Of a stretch of DNA of 64,000 bases, positions 1-7,324 are shown piece after piece. This DNA is from Geobacteraceae bacterium GWC2_53_11 (GTDB taxonomy: Bacteria > Desulfobacterota > Desulfuromonadia > Geobacterales > Pseudopelobacteraceae): NCBI GenBank assembly GCA_001802645.1, contig MGZJ01000043.1, positions 14,030 to 78,029 on the forward strand. Reading direction: 5' to 3'. The notes under the pieces are model-generated. The model saw only the letters and a list, made by a program, of their open reading frames with translations, was not told the DNA's origin and searched no databases. The translations under genes and the position numbers were made by a program. The stretch's first letter is position 1. The number at the start of each line of letters is the position of its first letter.

Positions 1-714
1 CCGCAGGATACCCCCCGTTTTCAACAACTGCTTGGGGATGGCACTCAATGGGGACTTGCTCTAAGCTATGCCATTCAGCCCAGTCCGGATGGCTTGGCCC
101 AGGCTTTCATCATTGGTGAGAATTTCATTGGTCAGGATCGTTGTGCGTTGGTGCTGGGAGACAACATTTTTTATGGCCATGACTTTCATCACCTTTTGGC
201 TAATGCCTGCCAGCGAGAGCAAGGTGCCAGCGTGTTTGCCTATCACGTACAGGATCCGGAGCGTTACGGGGTTGCCGAGTTTGATTCCACAGGCAAGGTT
301 CTTACCCTCGAAGAAAAGCCGGAACAGCCTAAATCCAACTATGCAGTCACCGGGCTGTACTTCTACGACAGCCAAGTTGTCGAACTGGCAAAAAACCTTA
401 AACCATCGCCACGAGGTGAACTGGAAATTACCGACCTGAACCGGCTGTATCTCCAGCAAGGCAATCTTTCTGTTGAGATTATGGGGCGTGGTTATGCCTG
501 GCTCGACACCGGCACACACGAAAGCCTGCTGGAAGCCAGCCAGTTCGTTGCCACGCTGGAAAACCGTCAGGGGTTGAAAGTTGCCTGTCCGGAGGAAATT
601 GCCTGGCGGCATGGATGGATTGATGATGAGCAACTCAACCGGCTTGCCAGTCCCTTGGCAAAGAATGGGTATGGGAAATATCTACTATCTTTAATAAAGC
701 AGAGTGTTTACTAA
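1..714 (+). CDS. rfbA: Glucose-1-phosphate thymidylyltransferase, 5'-truncated by window edge (copy 1)
   Basis: The reading frame is open from base 1, so the N-terminal part lies outside the window; the track's ATG at 94 is internal. The enzyme makes dTDP-glucose from dTTP and glucose-1-phosphate, the first step to dTDP-rhamnose and related sugars. Family stretches are visible: [45 protein letters not shown] and [13 protein letters not shown]. The C-terminus is full length. A second complete rfbA lies at 15.5 kb and matches it nearly block for block, so the locus carries two paralogues. An rfbB immediately upstream, outside the window, is likely but unseen. Confidence 0.95.
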   Translation, partial: PQDTPRFQQLLGDGTQWGLALSYAIQPSPDGLAQAFIIGENFIGQDRCALVLGDNIFYGHDFHHLLANACQREQGASVFAYHVQDPERYGVAEFDSTGKVLTLEEKPEQPKSNYAVTGLYFYDSQVVELAKNLKPSPRGELEITDLNRLYLQQGNLSVEIMGRGYAWLDTGTHESLLEASQFVATLENRQGLKVACPEEIAWRHGWIDDEQLNRLASPLAKNGYGKYLLSLIKQSVY

Positions 715-733
715 GTAAACGGAGATTAACGGT

Positions 734-991
734 ATGGAACGCATTATAAATCTGCATATAGAAAAACTGCCTGAAGGTTACTATTTAGCCACATCCGATG
801 ACATCCAAGGGCTTGTCGCTCAGGGGCGAACTGTTTCAGAGACAATGGAAATAGCGAGGGATGTTGCTCGCCGCTTGATAGAGGCACAAAAGGAGCGTAA
901 GCATGCCACTAAACTGCGTCCGGTCGCCAAACGATTAAGTTGCAGAAGATCGAATCTGGGTTACGTCTTGTGCTGGGATTGTAATTCATGA
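734..991 (+). CDS. HicB-family antitoxin-like protein, probably with a degenerate C-terminus
   Basis: This is an 85-aa ORF 19 nt after rfbA. Residues 1-55 (INLHIEKLPEGYYLATSDD, then GLVAQGRTVSETMEIARDVA) match the HicB/DUF1902 antitoxin fold, which neutralises the HicA mRNA interferase. From about residue 66 the sequence becomes Cys/Arg-rich (RLSCRRSNLGYVLCWDC) and no longer resembles the usual hydrophobic end of the family. A frameshift or recombination near base 930 is a plausible cause. No hicA-like ORF is visible on either side. It could be an orphan antitoxin or a decaying module. Confidence 0.6.
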   Translation: MERIINLHIEKLPEGYYLATSDDIQGLVAQGRTVSETMEIARDVARRLIEAQKERKHATKLRPVAKRLSCRRSNLGYVLCWDCNS

Positions 992-1116
992 GTGATGCTA
1001 TGGAGGAGAGGAGTTGGGGGCTAAAGTAGCCTGTCTCCCTCAGAGGCCTCAATTTCTCTAATTACTCCCTTAGGACGAACCAGAAGTCCTTTGCAAGATT
1101 GTGATGGAGGTAAAAT

Positions 1117-1476
1117 ATGGCAACAGTCAATTTAAAGCAGCAACAGTACGGTGAATTGATCGCACCAGAAACTATTGATGCTGTTGCAAAAGTTATTGCC
1201 GAAAATTTCCATCCTGAAAAAATAGTACTCTTTGGTTCCTACGCCACTGGCACCGCTACCCCAGAAAGTGATTTGGATTTTTTGGTGGTGATGAAAACGG
1301 ATCAACCAAGAAATAAGCGTTCTGTGCCTATCCGATTGATGTTCAACCCCGCTCCATGCGCGATGGATATTCTTGTCTATACACCTGATGAAGTAAAAAA
1401 ATGGAATGGGGCAACCAATCATATTGTGACGGAAGCATTCCTGGACGGGAGGGTGCTCTATGACCATAGACAATGA
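1117..1476 (+). CDS. MNT-type nucleotidyltransferase domain protein
   Basis: This 119-aa protein is a minimal nucleotidyltransferase. The signature is at about residues 40-55: VLFGSYATGTATPESDLD, i.e. GSx(10)-DxD, the nucleotide- and metal-binding motif. In HEPN/MNT toxin-antitoxin pairs the MNT protein modifies and silences the HEPN RNase. The start at 1117 has a good ribosome site (gatggaggtaaaat) just upstream. Its end overlaps the next ORF by 17 nt, the arrangement expected for the pair, but the HEPN partner is broken. The role as antitoxin is inferred from family and context. Confidence 0.8.
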   Translation: MATVNLKQQQYGELIAPETIDAVAKVIAENFHPEKIVLFGSYATGTATPESDLDFLVVMKTDQPRNKRSVPIRLMFNPAPCAMDILVYTPDEVKKWNGATNHIVTEAFLDGRVLYDHRQ

Positions 1477-1746
1477 ACTTGCACTGGAGTTTTTACGCAA
1501 GGCGGAACATGATCTTGGTTCTGCCCGATCTGTTTTAAGAAGGTTCATGATCTCGATGTGTTACTATCACTTCTTGATGATCCAGATTTCAATTCCGTCA
1601 GGAGTTACGCCTTGATATTGAATTCATACGCAGTTGATGCCCGTTATCCTGGTGATTATGTTGAGCCTGAGCAGGATGAAGCTGAAGAAGCTCTACGAAT
1701 GGCTGTTGAAATATATGAACTTGCCATAAGGAAGATTGCCCTTTGA
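1460..1746 (+). pseudogene. HEPN-domain gene broken by an internal deletion/frameshift
   Basis: Two frames together read as the two ends of a HEPN protein. Frame A starts at ATG 1460 (MTIDNELALEFLRKAEHDLG), the normal first helix, and runs out of frame at about 1537, ending at a stop at 1615. Frame B reads KKVHDLDVLLSLL from about 1537 and continues to 1746 with ALRMAVEIYELAI. The helices normally between these parts, including the usual catalytic Rx4-6H region, are absent, so sequence was lost at the junction. The ORF track shows only the 3' piece (1558-1746). The product is unlikely to be a working RNase. Confidence 0.7.
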
Positions 1747-1830
1747 CATAGGAATCAAGACTTGATGTGTGGTAGTTTTGCGGAGTAAATTCAGAAGCTG
1801 AATCGCTGAATCAAGTTGAGATTGGAAATA

Positions 1831-1850
1831 CGGGGAGTGTCCCGCATTTT
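1831..1850. repeat. GGGGAGTGTCCC motif, copy 1
   Basis: The string cggggagtgtcccgc lies between the broken HEPN gene and the AbrB-like gene. The same core, ggggagtgtcccta, recurs at 2877-2891 on the far side of the PIN gene. The two copies therefore bracket the AbrB/PIN toxin-antitoxin pair in the same orientation. The core is short, and its link to a mobile element is inference only. Confidence 0.4.
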
Positions 1851-1950
1851 CCCCCATGGTATGGCATTTGATTTGTTGAATAAAATACAAGCATGTATTA
1901 CTATCAGTGTGCGGTATTACATCGCCACTAAAGTGCGGCAGGAGATCAGC

Positions 1951-2196
1951 ATGCTCTCAAATGTAACAACAAAAGGTCAGATTACCATTCCGGCGGAAAT
2001 ACGAACCCGCTTTCATATCAGGCCAAACGATAGAGTTGACTTTTTTGTTGATGGCGAACGGATTATCATCACCCCTGTCAGAACGCTCAAACAACTGAGA
2101 GGCTCTGTTGCCGCAGCGGGCTCAGGCGACTTTAATACAGAGCGCGAAGAGGCAAAACGCGTGGTTGCAGAGCGGGTTGCCGGAGAAAACTCGTGA
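1951..2196 (+). CDS. AbrB/MazE-type antitoxin
   Basis: This 81-aa protein is a swapped-hairpin DNA-binding antitoxin: TTKGQITIPAEIRTRFHI near the N-terminus is the SpoVT/AbrB signature. It should bind the PIN toxin encoded next and repress the shared promoter. The ORF track begins at 1816, but ATG 1951 is preceded by caggagatcagc and gives the normal family start, so I use it. The stop overlaps the next gene's GTG start (GTGA), showing translational coupling. The C-terminal acidic/basic tail would be the toxin-wrapping segment. Confidence 0.85.
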   Translation: MLSNVTTKGQITIPAEIRTRFHIRPNDRVDFFVDGERIIITPVRTLKQLRGSVAAAGSGDFNTEREEAKRVVAERVAGENS

Positions 2197-2603
2197 ACAG
2201 ATGTTTTGTCGATACCAATCTTTTCATTCGCTATTTTACAAACGACGATCCCATTCTGGCAGATCGGGTGGAACAGTTGCTGGATGACGCTGCAGCCGGA
2301 TCTGCGCAGCTTGTGACCACTGAGCTGGTAATGGCCGAAGCAGTCTGGGTGCTTGAATCTTCATATCATTTAAACCATGTCCAAATAGCACCGTTAATAC
2401 GCGGTATTCTGGCTACGCCGGGGATGGAAGTTATAAACGGGGATATTGTCGGCAAAGCTCTTGTTATGTATGAATTACAGAATATTGACTTTGTGGATGC
2501 GTATATCGCGGCCCTGATGGAAAAACAGGGGATAAAGGATATATATTCTTACGACAAGAAACACTTGTCACGAGTCAAAACCATCCATCGTAAAGAGCCT
2601 TGA
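2193..2603 (+). CDS. PIN-domain ribonuclease toxin (VapC-like)
   Basis: This 136-aa PIN-domain protein is the likely toxin of the pair. The acidic residues that bind metal are in place: Asp in CFVDTNLF near residue 7, Glu in VMAEAVW around residue 48, Asp in IDFVDAYIA around residue 100, and a later Asp in IYSYDKKH. Members cut RNA. It starts at GTG 2193 within the antitoxin's stop. The module appears intact, unlike the two toxin-antitoxin remnants upstream. The substrate cannot be read from the sequence. Confidence 0.85.
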   Translation: MNRCFVDTNLFIRYFTNDDPILADRVEQLLDDAAAGSAQLVTTELVMAEAVWVLESSYHLNHVQIAPLIRGILATPGMEVINGDIVGKALVMYELQNIDFVDAYIAALMEKQGIKDIYSYDKKHLSRVKTIHRKEP

Positions 2604-2654
2604 GCAGCTATTAGCTGAACCCCGCATCAGGGTTAACCGCCGGAAAGACTTTAT

Positions 2655-2690
2655 GCAACCGCAGATGAGCGCAGATACACGCAGAGAAGG
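2655..2690. repeat. Single arm of 9-nt periodic repeat family
   Basis: The segment accgcagatgagcgcagat followed by acacgcagagaag repeats a cgcagaNNa unit roughly every 9-10 nt. It matches the left arms of the GxxExxY elements at 18.0-18.9 kb. I find no inverted partner in this intergenic region, so it is probably a remnant. Confidence 0.5.
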
Positions 2691-2876
2691 CATGAAGCAA
2701 GGGGTTTAAGGCTTTATCTGACCGATTCAAACTGGTTTCATTGCAAGACGAACCTCAAACTACATAACCACGTAAATTTGACAGGATCGTTTTCAAGATA
2801 ATTGAAGATGAGGCTGTATATTTTATTGAAATTAGCGGCCACGATGTATGCTACTGATTTTATTCCAGCGATAACT

Positions 2877-2895
2877 GGGGAGTGTCCCTAATTAC
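2877..2895. repeat. GGGGAGTGTCCC motif, copy 2
   Basis: ggggagtgtccctaatta repeats the core seen at 1831 in the same orientation, on the other side of the AbrB/PIN pair. Confidence 0.4.
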
Positions 2896-3002
2896 CGTCG
2901 TACTGCTTTCGCAGGCGGAATTATTCTAATAATGCCGGGTTGTTGTATTCGCTACAATAGATGCGGGACTGAGCAGGTATTAATTCTAAAGGGGAAGTTA
3001 TT

Positions 3003-3776
3003 ATGAAAGTTGTAATTTTAGCCGGCGGGTTTGGTACGCGTATAAGTGAAGAATCACATTTGAAACCGAAGCCGATGATAGAAATTGGTGAGCGTCCGAT
3101 TCTGTGGCATATCATGAAAATCTATTCCAGCTATGGATTCAATGATTTCATTATCTGCCTTGGCTATAAGGGGTACTGCATCAAGGAATATTTTGCCCAT
3201 TATTTTCTGCATGAATCAGATGTTACCTTCGACTTCAAGAACCATAATGAACGAATGGTTCACCACCATTCCGCTGAGCCCTGGTCAGTAACACTCGTCA
3301 ACACCGGTGGTGAGACCATGACAGGCGGACGGGTCAAACGGGTACAGGAATATATCGGCAATGAGCCGTTTCTGCTGACCTATGGTGACGGTGTTGCAGA
3401 TGTCAATATTGCAGAACTTGTCGCCTTTCATAAATCTCATGGCAAACTCGCAACGGTTACATCCATTCAGCCGGCGGGTCGATTTGGTGCTTTGGATCTG
3501 GACAGCCAAGACCTTGTCCACGGTTTCCAGGAAAAGCCCAAGGGTGATGGAGCGTGGATTAACGGTGGTTTTTTTGTCTTGGAGCCTGAGGTTTTGAACT
3601 ACATTTCCGGAGACTCTACTATACTGGAAAAAGAGCCTCTGGAGGGCCTGGCAAAGGATCAGCAGCTTGTTGCCTATAAACATTCCGGATTCTGGCAACC
3701 GATGGATACTCTGCGGGATAAGAATTATCTGGATGATCTCTGGAAGTCAGAAAATGTGCCGTGGAAGGTGTGGTAA
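3003..3776 (+). CDS. rfbF: Glucose-1-phosphate cytidylyltransferase
   Basis: This 257-aa enzyme makes CDP-glucose from CTP and glucose-1-phosphate, the entry to CDP-3,6-dideoxyhexoses. The nucleotide-binding signature [13 protein letters not shown] then KPKPMIEIG is at residues 6-28, and YGDGVADVN carries the metal-binding Asp. The length is normal for RfbF/AscA. It is followed after about 500 bp by rfbG and rfbH; the gap is filled by a four-helix-bundle ORF and octamer repeats. It probably begins the CDP-sugar operon. Confidence 0.95.
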   Translation: MKVVILAGGFGTRISEESHLKPKPMIEIGERPILWHIMKIYSSYGFNDFIICLGYKGYCIKEYFAHYFLHESDVTFDFKNHNERMVHHHSAEPWSVTLVNTGGETMTGGRVKRVQEYIGNEPFLLTYGDGVADVNIAELVAFHKSHGKLATVTSIQPAGRFGALDLDSQDLVHGFQEKPKGDGAWINGGFFVLEPEVLNYISGDSTILEKEPLEGLAKDQQLVAYKHSGFWQPMDTLRDKNYLDDLWKSENVPWKVW

Positions 3777-3779
3777 GTC

Positions 3780-3880
3780 AGTTGAAACGTTGAAGGTGAT
3801 GCGTTGAGAAGTTGAGGGATTGAATTTGTTTTGTTCAACAATTCAACGGATTTGTTTGATTCAACCTTTCAACGATTCAA
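3780..3880. repeat. Inverted arrays of 8-nt repeats (GTTGAANN ... TTCAACNN)
   Basis: The left half reads gttgaaacgttgaagg then gttgagaagttgaggg. The right half reads gttcaacaattcaac then attcaacctttcaac. The unit is 8 nt and the two halves are mutually inverted, so the stretch could form a long imperfect hairpin. It sits between rfbF and the four-helix-bundle ORF. A further direct array of the same unit follows that ORF at 4289. Confidence 0.75.
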
Positions 3881-3902
3881 AAGGGACCGTTAAGGGGTTT
3901 AA

Positions 3903-4238
3903 ATGGCTGAAAGTCAGGATCATAAGTTGCCATTTGAGAAGCTTCTTGTCTGGCATTCGGCGAAGGACTTTACAATAAACATCTATGGTATAACCAAAAG
4001 TTTTCCTCCGGATGAGCGATTTGGTTTGACCAATCAGATGAATCGCGCAGCCGTTTCGGTGATGTCTAACCTCGCCGAAGGGAGTGCCCGCACGAGCAAA
4101 AAAGATCAGGCCCATTTTTCTCAGATAGCTTACAGTTCACTGATGGAAGTCGCCTGTCAAATACAACTCGCCCATGAACTTGGTTATTGTGCTCTTGAAT
4201 CATTTCAACGGATCAGGGAGCAAATTCTCGAGCTGTAG
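3903..4238 (+). CDS. Four-helix-bundle protein (S23/IVS-like), slightly truncated
   Basis: This 111-aa protein belongs to the four-helix-bundle family related to 23S rRNA intervening-sequence proteins and to the Avd accessory fold. The signature is visible: KLLVWHSAKDF, FPPDERFGLTNQMNRAA and SNLAEGSARTSKKD. No molecular function is established for most members. The stop at 4236 (TAG) falls just before SKINALRRSQLKEV, which continues in frame for 14 codons and resembles the family C-terminal tail. The stop therefore looks like a recent amber mutation. The ORF is bracketed by 8-nt repeat arrays and splits rfbF from rfbG. Confidence 0.8.
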   Translation: MAESQDHKLPFEKLLVWHSAKDFTINIYGITKSFPPDERFGLTNQMNRAAVSVMSNLAEGSARTSKKDQAHFSQIAYSSLMEVACQIQLAHELGYCALESFQRIREQILEL

Positions 4239-4286
4239 TCAAAAATTAACGCGTTACGTCGATCACAACTAAAAGAGGTATAGATA

Positions 4287-5420
4287 GTGTTCAACAATTC
4301 AACAATTCAACAATTCAACGACGACTTTTACCGAGGTAAAAAAGTTTTCCTAACCGGCCACACCGGTTTCAAAGGGAGCTGGCTTTGCCTATGGCTCCAC
4401 AAACTTGGGGCAGAGGTGCATGGCTACGCCCTTGAGCCACCGACAACACCGAGCCTGTTTGAACTGGCGAAGGTTTCCGAACTGCTCTGCTCACACCGGA
4501 TTGCAGATATGCGTGATGCCGCCGCTCTGGCAGAAGCCATGGAACAGGCACAGCCGGAGATTGTCATCCACATGGCTGCTCAGCCCTTGGTGCGTGATTC
4601 CTACAAGATTCCGGTAGAGACATATGCCGTCAATGTCATGGGAACCGTTCACCTGCTGGAGGCGGTGCGCCGGTGTCCTACCGTAAAAGCCGTGGTCAAT
4701 GTTACCACCGACAAATGCTACGAAAACCGTGAATGGGTCTGGGGCTACCGTGAGAACGAGCCGATGGGCGGTTTTGATCCATACTCCAACAGTAAAGGCT
4801 GTTCCGAACTGGTAACCGCCGCCTACCGGCAATCATTTTTCAACGCCTCAACATCTCAACAGTTCAACTCCTCAACTCCTCAACACGGCGCAGCAGTAGC
4901 CACCGCACGGGCTGGAAACGTTATCGGCGGAGGGGACTGGGCAACAGACAGGCTGATACCCGACTGTATAAATGCATTACTTGCTGGAAATCCTATCCGT
5001 ATTCGCAACCCTAATTCAATTCGTCCCTGGCAGCATGTGCTTGAACCTCTTAGCGGCTACCTGACCCTTGCCCAACGGCTGTACGAGTCAGGTGCGGAAT
5101 TTGCGGAAGGGTGGAACTTCGGCCCTGCGGATAATGATGCAAAGCCGGTAGAGTGGATCGTGCAGCAGATGTGCTCGTTCTGGGGCAAAGATGCCCGATA
5201 CGAGATTGATGCCGGTGATCATCCCCATGAGGCCCATTATCTCAAGCTTGATTGCTCAAAAGCTCAGATGCGCCTTGGCTGGAACCCGCGCTGGAATCTT
5301 GAAAAAGCGTTGCATAGCATCATAGAGTGGGTTAATGTGTACAGCTCTTCAGGTGACCTGCGAAGGTGCTGCCTGGAACAGATTGAAACCTATGAAAAGC
5401 TTCAACAGGAGACACTGTGA
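4287..5420 (+). CDS. rfbG: CDP-glucose 4,6-dehydratase
   Basis: This 377-aa short-chain dehydrogenase converts CDP-glucose to CDP-4-keto-6-deoxyglucose. The Rossmann motif [11 protein letters not shown] is at about residues 22-32. The catalytic YSNSK (YxxxK) is in [13 protein letters not shown], and [14 protein letters not shown] is diagnostic of RfbG. The start is GTG 4287 after agaggtatagatag. Two parts derive from 8-nt repeats: the N-terminal [10 protein letters not shown], and an insert at about residues 185-200 ([14 protein letters not shown]) placed between AYRQSFF and AVATARAGN, where relatives have a short loop. The frame stays open. Confidence 0.95.
   Translation: MFNNSTIQQFNDDFYRGKKVFLTGHTGFKGSWLCLWLHKLGAEVHGYALEPPTTPSLFELAKVSELLCSHRIADMRDAAALAEAMEQAQPEIVIHMAAQPLVRDSYKIPVETYAVNVMGTVHLLEAVRRCPTVKAVVNVTTDKCYENREWVWGYRENEPMGGFDPYSNSKGCSELVTAAYRQSFFNASTSQQFNSSTPQHGAAVATARAGNVIGGGDWATDRLIPDCINALLAGNPIRIRNPNSIRPWQHVLEPLSGYLTLAQRLYESGAEFAEGWNFGPADNDAKPVEWIVQQMCSFWGKDARYEIDAGDHPHEAHYLKLDCSKAQMRLGWNPRWNLEKALHSIIEWVNVYSSSGDLRRCCLEQIETYEKLQQETL
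4289..4319. repeat. Direct array of TTCAACAA octamers overlapping the rfbG start
   Basis: ttcaacaattcaacaattcaac consists of near-perfect 8-nt units. It begins two bases into the rfbG reading frame and encodes [10 protein letters not shown]. It is the same unit as in the inverted arrays at 3780-3880. Confidence 0.8.
4839..4886 (+). repeat. Octamer array inside the rfbG coding region
   Basis: Six TCAACNNN units at exact 8-nt spacing (tcaacgcctcaacatc, then tcaacagttcaactcc, then tcaactcctcaacac) lie in frame in rfbG. Six units span 48 nt, a multiple of three, so the frame is kept. The unit matches the arrays at 3780-3880 and 4289-4319. Confidence 0.75.
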
Positions 5421-6760
5421 AAAATGAACTCGAAAAACAACTGCGTAAACAGGCCATTGAGGCGGCCATTGCCTATTATCAGCACGCCCACGGCCCCAAA
5501 AAAACATTTGCTCCGGGCGATAGAATTCCGTATGCCGGACGCGTTTTTGATGAAGCAGAAATAACCAACCTCATTGATTCCTCTCTCGATTTCTGGCTTA
5601 CGACCGGACGGTATGCCGAGCAGTTTGAAAAAGAATTTGCCGGCTTTCTTGGTACTCAGCACTGCTCGCTTACCAACTCCGGTTCATCTGCCAATCTGCT
5701 CGCCTTTATGGCGCTCACCTCCCCTAAGCTGGGAGAGCGCCGCATCAAACCCGGTGATGAGGTTATAAGTGTTGCTGCTGCATTCCCGACAACCGTAGCA
5801 CCCATAATTCAGTACGGCGCCGTGCCGGTATTTGTCGATGTTAGCCTGCCCACGTACAATATTGATGTTACCCAACTGGATGCCGCCCTCTCCGAAAAAA
5901 CCAAAACGGTCATGGTTGCTCACACCCTGGGCAACCCGTTTGACCTGGCCGCAGTCAAGGCCTTTTGCGACAAGCACAACCTCTGGCTGATCGAGGATAA
6001 CTGCGATGCCCTGGGTTCGCGCTATCTGTACAACGGTTCCTGGAAAAATACCGGTACCATCGGTCACATCGGCACCTCCAGTTTTTATCCTCCTCATCAC
6101 ATGACCATGGGGGAAGGGGGTGCGGTGTACACTGACGATACCCTGCTCAAACGGCTGGTGGAATCGTTCCGTGATTGGGGTCGCGACTGCTGGTGTCCTT
6201 CCGGCAAGGACAACACGTGCAGCAACCGTTTCGGCCAACAGTTCGGTGAACTGCCGTTCGGTTACGATCACAAATATGTCTATTCGCACTTCGGCTATAA
6301 TCTGAAAGTCACCGACATGCAGGCCGCCATCGGCTGCGCCCAGTTGGAGAAGTTACCCGGATTTATCGAGGCGAGGAAAAAGAACTGGAAGCTGCTGCGT
6401 GAAGGGCTTGCCGGGCTGGAAGATAAATTCATCTTGCCGGAAGCGACTGAAAACTCCGATCCTTCATGGTTTGGGTTCCTGTTGACGGTGAGGGAGGGAA
6501 GCGGCCTTACGCGTGACAAAATCGTAAATAGACTTGAGAGCAAAGGAATCCAGACCCGCATGCTCTTTGCCGGTAACCTGATCAAGCATCCCTGTTTTGA
6601 CGAAATGCGTCGGGAAGGAAGGGGTTACCGGGTTGTTGGAGATCTCAACACCACTGACAGGATTATGAATGACACGTTCTGGGTGGGCGTTTACCCAGGG
6701 ATGACAGAGGAGATGGTGGGATACATGGCAAAAACTATCATAGAAATGGTTGTCACGTAG
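5417..6760 (+). CDS. rfbH: CDP-6-deoxy-4-hexulose 3-dehydrase (E1)
   Basis: This 447-aa enzyme of the PMP-dependent aminotransferase fold removes the C3 hydroxyl of CDP-4-keto-6-deoxyglucose. The usual PLP lysine is replaced by His ([14 protein letters not shown]), the hallmark of this dehydrase. Downstream Cys residues ([14 protein letters not shown]) would hold its [2Fe-2S] cluster. It starts at GTG 5417, overlapping the rfbG stop by 4 nt. The reaction normally needs a reductase partner (E3, DdhD/AscD), which is not encoded in this window. Confidence 0.95.
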   Translation: MKNELEKQLRKQAIEAAIAYYQHAHGPKKTFAPGDRIPYAGRVFDEAEITNLIDSSLDFWLTTGRYAEQFEKEFAGFLGTQHCSLTNSGSSANLLAFMALTSPKLGERRIKPGDEVISVAAAFPTTVAPIIQYGAVPVFVDVSLPTYNIDVTQLDAALSEKTKTVMVAHTLGNPFDLAAVKAFCDKHNLWLIEDNCDALGSRYLYNGSWKNTGTIGHIGTSSFYPPHHMTMGEGGAVYTDDTLLKRLVESFRDWGRDCWCPSGKDNTCSNRFGQQFGELPFGYDHKYVYSHFGYNLKVTDMQAAIGCAQLEKLPGFIEARKKNWKLLREGLAGLEDKFILPEATENSDPSWFGFLLTVREGSGLTRDKIVNRLESKGIQTRMLFAGNLIKHPCFDEMRREGRGYRVVGDLNTTDRIMNDTFWVGVYPGMTEEMVGYMAKTIIEMVVT

Positions 6761-6763
6761 GTC

Positions 6764-7315
6764 ATGATGAATATTGAATCGACTGTTATCTTCGGCTGTT
6801 TTCAGATAATCCCGAAAGTTTTTACCGACAATAGGGGCAGCTTTGTAAAGACCTTTCACCGGGATCTGTTTGAGCAGCAGGGGTTAGAGACCGACTGGCG
6901 GGAGGAATATTACTCGACCTCCTACCAAGGGGTTTTACGGGGGCTTCACTTTCAGCTACCACCCCATGATCATGCCAAGTTGGTGTACTGCACGTCCGGT
7001 GAAGTGTTGGATGTTGTGCTTGACTTGCGTATTGATTCCCCTTCATACGGCACTCATGCGATGTTTCAACTCAATGCGAAAGATGCTCATATGGTCTATA
7101 TTCCCAAAGGGTGTGCTCATGGGTTTTATACCGTGAGCGAACAAGCGACCATGATGTACAAGGTCAGTACCGTGTATGCTCCAGCTCACGACGCCGGACT
7201 GCTTTGGAATTCGGCCGGCATTCCGTGGCCGGATGTAAATCCGACAATGTCAGATCGGGATAAAGCTTTTCCGTCCTTTGCAGAGTTTACGACAAATCCA
7301 TTCACCTACAGGTAA
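6764..7315 (+). CDS. Nucleotide-sugar 3,5-epimerase-like cupin enzyme (AscE/RfbC family)
   Basis: This 183-aa RmlC-family protein has the core motif VLRGLHFQL with the catalytic His, KLVYCTSGEVLDVVLDLR with the Asp, and PKGCAHGFYT. It lies 3 nt after rfbH, so it is probably an epimerase of the CDP-deoxyhexose path, as AscE is in CDP-ascarylose synthesis, rather than the dTDP-rhamnose RfbC. A separate canonical rfbC is at 16.4 kb. The start ATG 6764 is followed by a second ATG at 6767; either could be used. The substrate is inferred from position only. Confidence 0.8.
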   Translation: MMNIESTVIFGCFQIIPKVFTDNRGSFVKTFHRDLFEQQGLETDWREEYYSTSYQGVLRGLHFQLPPHDHAKLVYCTSGEVLDVVLDLRIDSPSYGTHAMFQLNAKDAHMVYIPKGCAHGFYTVSEQATMMYKVSTVYAPAHDAGLLWNSAGIPWPDVNPTMSDRDKAFPSFAEFTTNPFTYR

Positions 7316-7324
7316 GTATTCCCC

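Larger units (their letters stand above)
2604..3002. other. Non-coding stretch with two repeat fragments
   Basis: About 400 bases without a convincing gene. It holds a single arm of the 9-nt-periodic family (accgcagatgagcgcagat, 2658-2690) and the second copy of the GGGGAGTGTCCC motif (2877-2891). A ribosome site (aaaggggaag) precedes rfbF at 3003. I see no tRNA or clear terminator. Confidence 0.6.

Noticed and set aside
1558-1746. Independent 62-aa gene
   Set aside because: Its sequence is the C-terminal half of a HEPN domain that continues upstream in frame to HDLD. It is a fragment of the broken gene starting at 1460.
2604-3002. JUMPstart/ops element ahead of the CDP-sugar genes
   Set aside because: No GGCGGTAG-type ops core is present in the intergenic stretch before rfbF.
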